DNA of 6,928 bases from CAURMH01 sp963525745. Lineage in GTDB: Bacteria; Pseudomonadota; Gammaproteobacteria; Enterobacterales; Pasteurellaceae. Location of the stretch: positions 1-6,928 of the forward strand of contig CAURMH010000063.1 of assembly GCA_963525745.1 (NCBI GenBank), written 5' to 3'. Positions 1-4,766 of the stretch are shown here, in pieces (the stretch's first letter is position 1; each line of letters starts with the position of its first letter). A model generated the notes under the pieces. The model searched no databases. It saw nothing but the letters and a program-made list of their open reading frames with translations, and had not been told where the DNA came from. A program made the position numbers and the translations under genes.

Positions 1-409
1 CATCGTAAGGAAAATGGCGGCGGAAGCAATAACGGCAATTCACCGCACAACCGCCTTTCACCATAAAAAGCAAACGATTTTTATACTTATGCAAAATATT
101 CGGCACGACATTCGCGTTTCGCTCTTCCAACGGATCGGTAGAAAACCCTTCTGTTTGGATAAATTCCAAATCAGAACACATCACTTGCAAAAAAAGCGGA
201 TCTTGCGGATTGCCTTTTTCCATTTTTGCCACAAAAGGTTGTGGTACACGGAGCGCAAAAAGTTTGCGTGCGGCAATAGATTGTTCAAAATCTTGTTCAG
301 GTAAATTTAAGGTTTTTAGCAGCAGTTTAGGGGAAGAAATGGCATTTTTTAATATATCCGACCAATTTTGTTCTTCTCTAACGGCCGGTTCTTGGGGTAA
401 AATACGCAC
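1..409 (-). CDS. epmB: EF-P beta-lysine modification protein EpmB (lysine 2,3-aminomutase), 5' part
   Basis: Radical SAM enzyme that converts (S)-alpha-lysine to (R)-beta-lysine, which EpmA then attaches to Lys34 of elongation factor P. I translated the minus strand: 136 codons are visible and the rest lies beyond the left edge. The product opens MRILPQEP and carries the radical SAM cysteine motif CxxxCxxC at C121, C125 and C128 (CAVNCRYC), followed by the family-typical FRRHFPYD. The start is GTG at 409-407: an in-frame TGA lies two codons upstream, so no earlier start is possible. There is no good Shine-Dalgarno, only a short AAAG against the start codon. The gene is divergent from efp with 34 bp between the starts, an arrangement also known in E. 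coli (yjeK/efp), which supports the assignment. Only the N-terminal domain and cluster motif can be judged here. Confidence 0.95.
   Translation of the reverse strand, partial: MRILPQEPAVREEQNWSDILKNAISSPKLLLKTLNLPEQDFEQSIAARKLFALRVPQPFVAKMEKGNPQDPLFLQVMCSDLEFIQTEGFSTDPLEERNANVVPNILHKYKNRLLFMVKGGCAVNCRYCFRRHFPYD
398..403 (+). promoter_or_regulatory. Candidate -10 element (TAAAAT) for efp
   Basis: TAAAAT lies about 40 bp before the efp start and would place the transcription start near 410. No convincing -35 hexamer is present at 16-18 bp spacing, so this is a weak call. The site overlaps the first codons of the divergent epmB, so transcription of the two genes may interfere. No clear epmB promoter was found; it would have to lie inside the 5' part of efp. 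Confidence 0.3.
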
Positions 410-443
410 CTTTCAAACACTCTCTATTTTTAGGATATTAACT

Positions 444-1010
444 ATGGCTACATATACTACCAGTGATTTCAAACCGGGTCTAAAATTTATGCAAGACGGT
501 GAGCCTTGCGTCATCGTTGAGAACGAATTCGTCAAACCGGGGAAAGGTCAGGCCTTTACCCGCACCCGTATTCGTAAATTAATTTCAGGCAAAGTATTAG
601 ATGTAAACTTTAAATCCGGTACTTCCGTCGAAGCTGCCGACGTGATGGATTTAAATTTAACTTATTCTTATAAAGACGAAGCGTTTTGGTATTTTATGCA
701 TCCTGAAACCTTCGAACAATATTCGGCCGACGCTAAAGCGATTGGTGATGCGGAAAAATGGTTATTGGATCAAGCAGATTGTATCATTACTTTATGGAAC
801 GGCTCGCCGATTAGCGTCACTCCGCCGAATTTTGTCGAATTAGAAGTTGTTGACACGGATCCTGGCTTAAAAGGCGATACGGCCGGTACCGGCGGTAAGC
901 CGGCAACATTAAGTACCGGTGCGGTGGTAAAAGTGCCATTATTTATTCAAATCGGCGAAGTAATAAAAGTCGATACACGCAGCGGCGAATATGTATCACG
1001 TGTAAAATAA
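444..1010 (+). CDS. efp: Translation elongation factor P
   Basis: EF-P binds between the P and E sites of the ribosome and relieves stalling at polyproline stretches; it acts in the cytosol. The product is 188 residues, the same length as E. coli EF-P. The N-terminal KOW-like domain holds the loop VKPGKGQ with Lys34 (counting Met1), the residue that receives beta-lysine in E. coli. The C-terminal half is nearly the E. coli sequence as I remember it (GDTAGTGGKPATLSTGAVVK... and the end GEYVSRVK). The start is ATG 444, with AGGA at 432-435 eight bases upstream. The reading frame is open further upstream, to 210, but that extension is the antisense of epmB and is not coding. With EpmB's conserved cluster next door and Lys34 present, beta-lysylation is the expected modification. 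Monocistronic, with a terminator 22 bp after the stop. Confidence 0.98.
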   Translation: MATYTTSDFKPGLKFMQDGEPCVIVENEFVKPGKGQAFTRTRIRKLISGKVLDVNFKSGTSVEAADVMDLNLTYSYKDEAFWYFMHPETFEQYSADAKAIGDAEKWLLDQADCIITLWNGSPISVTPPNFVELEVVDTDPGLKGDTAGTGGKPATLSTGAVVKVPLFIQIGEVIKVDTRSGEYVSRVK

Positions 1011-1032
1011 TCTAATATCAATTTTCATCATA

Positions 1033-1064
1033 AAAAATGCAATGTGTTAGCACATTGCATTTTT
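1033..1064 (+). terminator. Intrinsic terminator after efp
   Basis: A perfect 14-bp inverted repeat (AAAAATGCAATGTG / CACATTGCATTTTT) surrounds a TTAG loop and its right arm ends in a T5 run. The A-run on the left arm would also give a T-run on the minus strand, so it may work in both directions. It sits 22 bp after the efp stop codon. Confidence 0.88.
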
Positions 1065-1146
1065 ATTCCTAATAAGCTTGCGAAAATAGATTTCGCAATT
1101 TCTAAATATGGAATAATAAAATAAACAATCGCTTTGCTCCCTTTTT

Positions 1147-1176
1147 TTTGGGCGTCTTACATTTGGGCGTCTTACA
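1147..1176. repeat. Perfect tandem duplication of a 15-bp unit
   Basis: The unit TTTGGGCGTCTTACA occurs twice back to back, at 1147-1161 and 1162-1176, with no mismatch. The second copy can also pair through TTTGGGC with GCCCAAA at 1183-1189 to form a 7-bp stem. A perfect short tandem repeat suggests recent replication slippage or an element-specific copy-number feature. Confidence 0.85.
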
Positions 1177-1204
1177 CAGGGAGCCCAAAACGTCGGAAAA
1201 ATCA

Positions 1205-1213
1205 ACCGCACTT
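1205..1213 (-). other. DNA uptake signal sequence core
   Basis: ACCGCACTT is the reverse complement of AAGTGCGGT, the Haemophilus-type uptake signal recognised during natural transformation. It is a perfect 9-base match within the repeat-rich stretch and has no paired copy near it. Confidence 0.85.
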
Positions 1214-1254
1214 CAATAGTCAACCAACCGGGTCCCGTGAGAAGCGCCTTCGCG

Positions 1255-1334
1255 GCTTGGCATTTTTTAGCAAGCCTACGCCAGCGACGCATCAAGCGAA
1301 CGTTGCTGGGCTTGCTAAAAAATGACAACCAAGC
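1255..1334. repeat. Long imperfect hairpin (about 30 bp stem)
   Basis: The central part is a perfect 16-bp inverted repeat, CATTTTTTAGCAAGCC at 1261-1276 and its complement at 1309-1324. Outside it GCTTGG (1255-1260) pairs with CCAAGC (1329-1334) across a 4-base bulge. Inside it CAGCGACG (1282-1289) pairs with CGTTGCTG (1301-1308) with one G-U wobble, after a 5-base bulge on the left. The apical loop is 1290-1300. The structure would fold in RNA from either strand. It lacks a T-run after the stem, so it is not a plain terminator. It could be a REP- or MITE-like dispersed repeat, or a structured leader for the lipoprotein genes that begin about 105 bp downstream. Confidence 0.75.
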
Positions 1335-1440
1335 AAAGAACAGAACAGCACTAAACCTGTATAAATAATAAAAAAAATTGACGAAAAAAAAACAATTTAA
1401 AATCGCAGCAAATTTCTTATGTAGAGCCTTAGGAGACAAA

Positions 1441-1815
1441 ATGTTCATTAGATTTTCTATTTTGGCCGCGACAACAATATTGTTTGCTGCTTGTTCCAAT
1501 AATGCTTCAACGCGAGTTAGTGATTCAGAAGCCTTAGCTCGTCTAGAATTTTTAGAAAAATTAGATGTAAAAGAGCATCCTAAAATGCGTGCTCGAGAAG
1601 AAGAAAAATATCAAGATTTTAAACGTCGCCGTCTTGATGATTTGGAAGCTGAAAGAATCCATTATCAAAATGAAGAAATCCAATATCAAAATACTCGTCA
1701 AAGAACAAGAGATATGATTGATGATATTGGTAGAATGCAAATGAATGAAGCTGAAGCAATTAATAAAGCAAATGAAAATAAAAGTAAGCAATCTGATGTT
1801 TTTATTTTCCGTTAA
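1441..1815 (+). CDS. Small predicted lipoprotein, charged and coiled-coil-like, function unknown
   Basis: I do not recognise this 124-residue protein. It begins with a signal peptide (MFIRFSILAATTILFAAC) with a lipobox-like FAAC and Cys18 as the likely lipidation site; Phe at the -3 position is unusual. After a short Ser/Asn-rich linker the mature part is strongly charged and lacks further hydrophobic segments. Runs such as REEEKYQDFKRRRLDDLEAE and repeated QNEE/QNTR blocks suggest a long helix or coiled coil, probably periplasmic. ATG 1441 was chosen because AGGAG (1431-1435) lies 5 bases before it and the signal peptide starts there; an upstream TTG at 1378 has neither. Five of about 14 arginines use AGA, a codon I did not see in the neighbouring efp or perM. 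The next gene starts 25 bp on, so the two are probably cotranscribed. Confidence 0.8.
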   Translation: MFIRFSILAATTILFAACSNNASTRVSDSEALARLEFLEKLDVKEHPKMRAREEEKYQDFKRRRLDDLEAERIHYQNEEIQYQNTRQRTRDMIDDIGRMQMNEAEAINKANENKSKQSDVFIFR

Positions 1816-1840
1816 TTTTTAACCTAAAAGAGAAATCATT

Positions 1841-2107
1841 ATGAAAAAACTTATCATGTTATCCCTTGTAGTGCCTATGCTTTTTGCTTGTGCTAGTGAG
1901 AGAAGAAGTATTGCTCAAATCAATGCTGAAAGAAACTCCGCACAGGCTTTAGTAACTGAAGCTTCACTTGAGCAACAGCGTAAACAAAGACAAAATGAGT
2001 TAGAAGAGTCTATTTTACGCCGCCAGCAAGATGCTATGGAAAATCAATCTAAACGAGAGACAAGCGATTTAATTCTTGCGCCATTTAAAATGATACTTGG
2101 CAGATAA
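1841..2107 (+). CDS. Small predicted lipoprotein, helical and Gln/Arg-rich, function unknown
   Basis: An unrecognised protein of 88 residues. The signal peptide MKKLIMLSLVVPMLFAC contains a good lipobox (L14-F15-A16-C17), so the mature protein should be lipid-anchored at Cys17. The remainder (about 70 residues) is rich in Gln, Glu and Arg and looks like a single amphipathic helix or coiled coil. It ends in a short hydrophobic tail (DLILAPFKMILGR). The start has AAAGAGA a few bases upstream as ribosome binding site. It follows the first lipoprotein by 25 bp and resembles it in size class, composition and codon use (five of nine arginines are AGA). I infer that the two act together, perhaps by coiled-coil pairing, but nothing in the sequence names a function. 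Confidence 0.78.
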   Translation: MKKLIMLSLVVPMLFACASERRSIAQINAERNSAQALVTEASLEQQRKQRQNELEESILRRQQDAMENQSKRETSDLILAPFKMILGR

Positions 2108-2119
2108 TTTTTACATAAT

Positions 2120-2145
2120 AGGCTTGTTTATAACAAACCTTTTTT
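2120..2145 (+). terminator. Weak hairpin with T-run between second and third lipoprotein genes
   Basis: AGGCTTGTT (2120-2128) can pair with AACAAACCT (2132-2140) with one C-A mismatch and a TAT loop, followed by T-rich sequence to 2145. The mismatch and low GC make it a weak terminator; it may only attenuate read-through into the third gene. Confidence 0.35.
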
Positions 2146-2159
2146 AATGAGAATTTACA

Positions 2160-2703
2160 ATGAAAAAACGATTATTAATCGGAGCAATTTGTACTTCTTT
2201 ACTAGGATGTGCAGAACTTTCATCACTTACCAAAACATTATCACCACCTACTTTTTCAGACAAAGATTTTGAAGGTGACTGGTATTGTGAATACTTTTTA
2301 TGATATTGACCGTGGTTGGACAATGCAATCAAAAGAGCATATTAATGTTTATCCGAATAACAAGTTGGTTAGTAAGGGAGTTATTATTTTTAAAGAACCA
2401 ATGCACGGTGTAGATTTTACATACGAGTATTCTTTTACTGGTAAACAATATATTCGTAGATGGGATATGATCACAACACAGGACGTTGGTTCATTCAAAG
2501 TAAAACGAGCATTTGACGCGCAGGTTAAGAAATTTCTTCAAGAAAACAAAGATTTTGTAGAACCAGAAAAAGTCAATTTTGAACTAATGAAGAGTATTGG
2601 GGAACAGGCTGGTAATAAAATGGTAACTGAAATAGAACTTGTTACAGAATCAGAAATTATTAGTCGTAGTCGTAATGCTTATAGTGTCTGTCGCCGTAAA
2701 TAA
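2160..2703 (+). pseudogene. Third predicted lipoprotein, split by a +1 frameshift, function unknown
   Basis: An ATG at 2160 with GAGA just upstream opens a lipoprotein signal peptide (MKKRLLIGAICTSLLGC; lipobox L14-L15-G16-C17). That frame stops at TGA 2301-2303 after 47 residues. The next frame then stays open to TAA 2701-2703 with protein-like content. Removing one T from the T5 run at 2295-2299 joins both parts into a 180-residue protein reading ...FEGDWYCEYFYDIDRGW.... No upstream start other than GTG 2209 exists in the second frame, and that would discard the signal peptide. The mature domain looks beta-rich in its first half (alternating aromatic and hydrophobic residues) with a helical second half. 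It has two cysteines, C43 and C177 in the joined protein, that could form a disulfide. I recognise no family; GxW near the N-terminus is lipocalin-like but not diagnostic. Real inactivation, sequencing error and slippage on T5 cannot be separated here. Confidence 0.75.
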
Positions 2704-2730
2704 ATATACTACTAAATTCTGAGTAAGATT

Positions 2731-2783
2731 AACCGTGCTTTTCGAGAGAGAAAGATGAATTGAACAAAGTGCGGTTATTTTTT
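2731..2783 (+). terminator. Terminator built from an uptake signal and a degenerate inverted copy
   Basis: AACCGTGCTTT (2731-2741) pairs over 11 bp, with two G-U wobbles, with AAAGTGCGGTT (2766-2776). An A and six Ts (2777-2783) follow the right arm. It lies about 30 bp after the third lipoprotein gene and uses a common Pasteurellaceae arrangement in which inverted uptake signals form the terminator stem. The loop is long (24 bases), so efficiency is uncertain. Confidence 0.6.
2767..2775 (+). other. DNA uptake signal sequence core
   Basis: A perfect AAGTGCGGT followed by TATTTTTTA, matching the AT-rich flank of the extended Haemophilus consensus. It forms the right arm of the terminator stem described at 2731-2783. 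Confidence 0.88.
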
Positions 2784-2922
2784 ATCTTTTTTCCGGCAAA
2801 AATGTATTTTGATATTTAAAATTCGAGCCGACAAAAATCATAAGTCCTAACAATCCTAACATCACGCCGGTATATGCAACTTGAACAAGATTGCTAAAAA
2901 CCTTATTCGCCTGAACTTTGAT
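2782..2922 (-). pseudogene. Possible 3' remnant of a membrane-protein gene
   Basis: The minus strand is open for 46 codons before TAA at 2784-2782 and reads like a real protein end. A hydrophobic segment (VAYTGVMLGLLGLMIFVG) is followed by a polar tail ending FLPEKR. An in-frame TGA at 2925-2923 bounds it upstream. The only starts are GTG 2865 and ATG 2862, both inside the membrane segment and without a ribosome binding site. I therefore read it as the tail of a gene whose front has been lost, with the break near the direct repeats at 2905-2944. A tiny membrane peptide of 26-27 residues is the alternative. I cannot name the parent gene. Coding use of the strand is inferred from residue pattern only. 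Confidence 0.4.
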
Positions 2923-2944
2923 TCATGAAAAGTCATTCGCCTGA
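2905..2944. repeat. Spaced 10-bp direct repeat
   Basis: ATTCGCCTGA occurs at 2905-2914 and again at 2935-2944, 30 bp from start to start (three helical turns). The 20 bases between contain an imperfect palindrome (ACTTT...AAAGT). It lies just upstream of the perM promoter, a position suited to an operator, and also at the edge of the gene remnant, where it could be a deletion or insertion scar. Confidence 0.6.
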
Positions 2945-2963
2945 CACAGATTTACTTTATAAG

Positions 2964-2995
2964 TGCTATAATTCAAGCAGTTTTTTGCTTATAAT
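2964..2995 (+). promoter_or_regulatory. Promoter region for perM with two TATAAT elements
   Basis: An extended -10 element TGCTATAAT (TGnTATAAT) lies at 2964-2972 and is a perfect match to the sigma70 form. The nearest -35-like hexamer, CTGACA at 2941-2946, is 20 bp away, too far for a standard spacing, so the extended -10 probably does most of the work. A second perfect TATAAT lies at 2990-2995. Transcripts would start about 50 and 25 bases before the perM start. Confidence 0.6.
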
Positions 2996-3027
2996 CCGAG
3001 CCCATTGTTTATATTAAGGTCTGAATA

Positions 3028-4077
3028 ATGTTAGAAATGTTAAAAAACTGGTATAACCGACGATTTGGAGATCCACAAGCGATTGGTTTATTTGCAATTT
3101 TACTATTCGGTTTTATTGTTATTTATTATTTTAGCAATTTAATTGCACCTTTGTTGATCGCCATTGTGTTGGCATATTTACTTGAAATGCCGATTCGATT
3201 TTTGTCAACGAAGCTCAAATTTCCCCGTTTATTGGCGACGTTGTTGGTATTTGGCAGTTTTATCAGTCTGACATTAATTGTTTTCTTATTTTTAATTCCG
3301 ATTTTATGGAATCAAACCGTTTCGTTATTTAGTGATTTACCTAATATGTTTAATGCTTTTAATGTCTGGCTTAATGAGTTACCGGAACATTATCCCGAAT
3401 TGGTTGATTATGCAATGATTGATGCGTTTTTCAGCTCAATTAAAAGTAAAATTCTTGGCTTCGGTGAGTCGGCATTAAAACTCTCTTTATCGTCCTTGAT
3501 GAATTTGGTTTCGCTGGGGATTTATGCGTTTTTAGTCCCACTCATGATGTTTTTTATGTTAAAGGATAAAACCGAATTGTTAACCGGCGTAGCCCGTTTT
3601 CTGCCTCGTAATCGAACTCTGGCTTCGCAAGTATGGCGCGAGATGCAACAACAAATCGAAAATTATATTCATGGTAAATTGCTTGAGATTTTTATTGTGA
3701 CGATTGTCACTTATGCAATTTTTCTGATTTTCGGTTTAAATTATCCTTTGCTTCTTGCGGTTGCTGTCGGTCTTTCCGTATTGGTACCTTACATTGGTGC
3801 CGTCCTAGCAAGTATTCCCGTCGTGTTGGTTGCCCTCTTTCAATTTGGCATTACACCAACATTTTGGTATTTAATAATTGCCTTTGCCATCAGTCAATTA
3901 TTAGACGGAAATTTGCTTGTGCCTTATTTATTCTCCGAGGCGGTTAATTTACATCCGCTTGTCATTATCATTGCTGTATTAGTTTTTGGTGGACTCTGGG
4001 GATTTTGGGGTGTCTTTTTTGCCATTCCTCTTGCGACGTTGGTTAAGGCGGTTATTAATGCATTACCATCCGATTAA
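3028..4077 (+). CDS. perM: PerM-like permease of the AI-2E transporter family
   Basis: Inner-membrane protein of the AI-2E transporter (PerM/TqsA/UPF0118) superfamily, whose members export small molecules or act as ion antiporters; the substrate of PerM itself is not settled. The 349-residue length fits E. coli PerM (about 353) and the Haemophilus homologue. Hydrophobic segments are visible at about 19-52 (two), 66-93 (one or two), 152-177, 218-236, 240-271 (two), 279-300 and 309-342 (two). A large non-membrane section at about 95-150 separates the N-terminal helices from the conserved C-terminal half, as in the family. Family landmarks are LVPYIGA (252-258), QLLDGNLLVPYLFSEAVNLHP (290-310) and GGLWGFWGVFFAIP (321-334). 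ATG 3028 has AAGG at 3016-3019, 8 bases upstream. The gene has its own promoter and looks intact. Confidence 0.9.
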   Translation: MLEMLKNWYNRRFGDPQAIGLFAILLFGFIVIYYFSNLIAPLLIAIVLAYLLEMPIRFLSTKLKFPRLLATLLVFGSFISLTLIVFLFLIPILWNQTVSLFSDLPNMFNAFNVWLNELPEHYPELVDYAMIDAFFSSIKSKILGFGESALKLSLSSLMNLVSLGIYAFLVPLMMFFMLKDKTELLTGVARFLPRNRTLASQVWREMQQQIENYIHGKLLEIFIVTIVTYAIFLIFGLNYPLLLAVAVGLSVLVPYIGAVLASIPVVLVALFQFGITPTFWYLIIAFAISQLLDGNLLVPYLFSEAVNLHPLVIIIAVLVFGGLWGFWGVFFAIPLATLVKAVINALPSD

Positions 4078-4107
4078 ATTAAGATTGCAGTTGAAATTTA
4101 TCAAATA

Positions 4108-4116
4108 AAGTGCGGT
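4108..4116 (+). other. DNA uptake signal sequence core
   Basis: A perfect AAGTGCGGT, followed by CAATTTTTC like the extended consensus, lies 30 bp after the perM stop. No inverted partner was seen nearby, so there is no hairpin terminator here and perM transcripts could continue into sprT. Confidence 0.88.
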
Positions 4117-4200
4117 CAATTTTTCATGTGTTTTCATCTTCTGATTCTCGGCAGAGACACTTACCGCTGATTTATTGTGTTTGATTTTCCTTTTTTGCTT

Positions 4201-4713
4201 ATGATCAATGACCAAACCGTCTTCCGCCATGCAAAAATGCAAGTTCAACGGCGGATTAAATATTGCTTGGTGCTCGCCGAACACTTTTTTAAGCGGAAAT
4301 TTCCCATTCCGACGATTTGTTATGACTTGAAAGGGGTTAAAGCGGGGGTGGCTTATTTACAGTTAAACAGCATCAAATTTAACCGCACTTTACTGTTGGA
4401 AAATACTGAAAATTTTATTTTACAAGTGGTACCACATGAGGTGGCGCATTTAATTGTGTTTCACGTTTTCGGTGATGTTAAGCCGCATGGAAAAGAATGG
4501 CAGTCGGTGATGACTGAATTATTTCAGTTAAATGCCGATACATGTCATCAATTTAATGTCGATAATGTATTGGGAAAAACGTTTAAATATTGCTGCGAAT
4601 GCCAAATTCATCATTTAACAACACGTCGTCATAATCGTATTCAGCGTGATAATGCCGTGTACATTTGTCGAAAATGTCACTCAAAATTAGTGTTTAGTAA
4701 TGAAGTCGATTAA
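4201..4713 (+). CDS. sprT: SprT family zinc-binding protein
   Basis: Bacterial homologue of the SprT/Spartan metalloprotease-like domain; the cellular role of bacterial SprT is poorly defined. The product is 170 residues from ATG 4201, close to E. coli SprT (165). It carries the zinc-binding HExxH motif HEVAH (79-83), the family HGKEW (96-100) and a C-terminal zinc-ribbon-like set of cysteines, YCCEC (C131, C132, C134) and C156-x2-C159, with RRHNR between. The extra Cys131 next to the expected pair is unusual but not disruptive. Start choice is uncertain: neither ATG 4201 nor the in-frame GTG 4177 has a Shine-Dalgarno, and a TGA at 4168-4170 excludes anything earlier. It lies 123 bp after perM. 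I see no clear promoter, so read-through from perM is possible. Confidence 0.92.
   Translation: MINDQTVFRHAKMQVQRRIKYCLVLAEHFFKRKFPIPTICYDLKGVKAGVAYLQLNSIKFNRTLLLENTENFILQVVPHEVAHLIVFHVFGDVKPHGKEWQSVMTELFQLNADTCHQFNVDNVLGKTFKYCCECQIHHLTTRRHNRIQRDNAVYICRKCHSKLVFSNEVD
4382..4390 (-). other. DNA uptake signal sequence core inside sprT
   Basis: ACCGCACTT is a perfect reverse-orientation uptake signal within sprT, where it encodes part of the NRTLL stretch (residues 61-65). The family tolerates variation here, since E. coli SprT reads NPVLL. Confidence 0.88.
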
Positions 4714-4722
4714 TTTTTGTCA

Positions 4723-4728
4723 TATAAT
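4723..4728 (+). promoter_or_regulatory. -10 element (TATAAT) for the opacity-type porin gene
   Basis: A perfect TATAAT begins 10 bp after the sprT stop and 44 bp before the porin start, giving a leader of about 30 bases. No good -35 sequence lies at 16-18 bp (ATGAAG at 4700-4705), so it may depend on an activator or be moderate in strength. Confidence 0.45.
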
Positions 4729-4766
4729 GGAAAAGCGTTTAGAACCTTAAATTGAAGGAGTATGAA

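Larger units (their letters stand above)
1065..1440. other. Gene-less stretch with repeats between efp and the lipoprotein genes
   Basis: I see no credible gene in this stretch; its open frames on both strands lack ribosome binding sites and run through the repeats. It holds a tandem 15-bp repeat, a local inverted repeat (TTTGGGC 1162-1168 / GCCCAAA 1183-1189), an uptake signal and a long hairpin, all listed separately. Composition changes sharply: 1150-1334 is clearly more GC-rich than the AT-rich flanks, which suggests an inserted element. The last 100 bases are very A-rich. They contain TATAAA at 1360-1365, a possible -10 for the lipoprotein genes, but with no matching -35. Confidence 0.6.

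Noticed and set aside
14..304. 96-residue plus-strand frame at the left edge
   Set aside because: It is the antisense of epmB, whose radical SAM motif and family sequence are clear on the minus strand.
1134..1325. 63-residue open frame on the plus strand over the repeat element
   Set aside because: The peptide is simply the translation of the 15-bp tandem repeat and the hairpin arms (ASYIWASY, AFFSKP); no start signal and no protein-like pattern.
1047..1499. 150-residue open frame on the minus strand
   Set aside because: It runs through the efp terminator, the tandem repeat and the hairpin and into the first lipoprotein gene in antisense. Its composition is that of translated repeats and AT-rich DNA, with no ribosome binding site.
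2209..2703. Treating the frame from GTG 2209 as a stand-alone intact gene
   Set aside because: Its first codons are the out-of-frame translation of the lipoprotein leader (MQNFHHLPKHYHH) and there is no ribosome binding site; the ATG at 2160 with a lipobox plus a one-base shift explains the sequence better.
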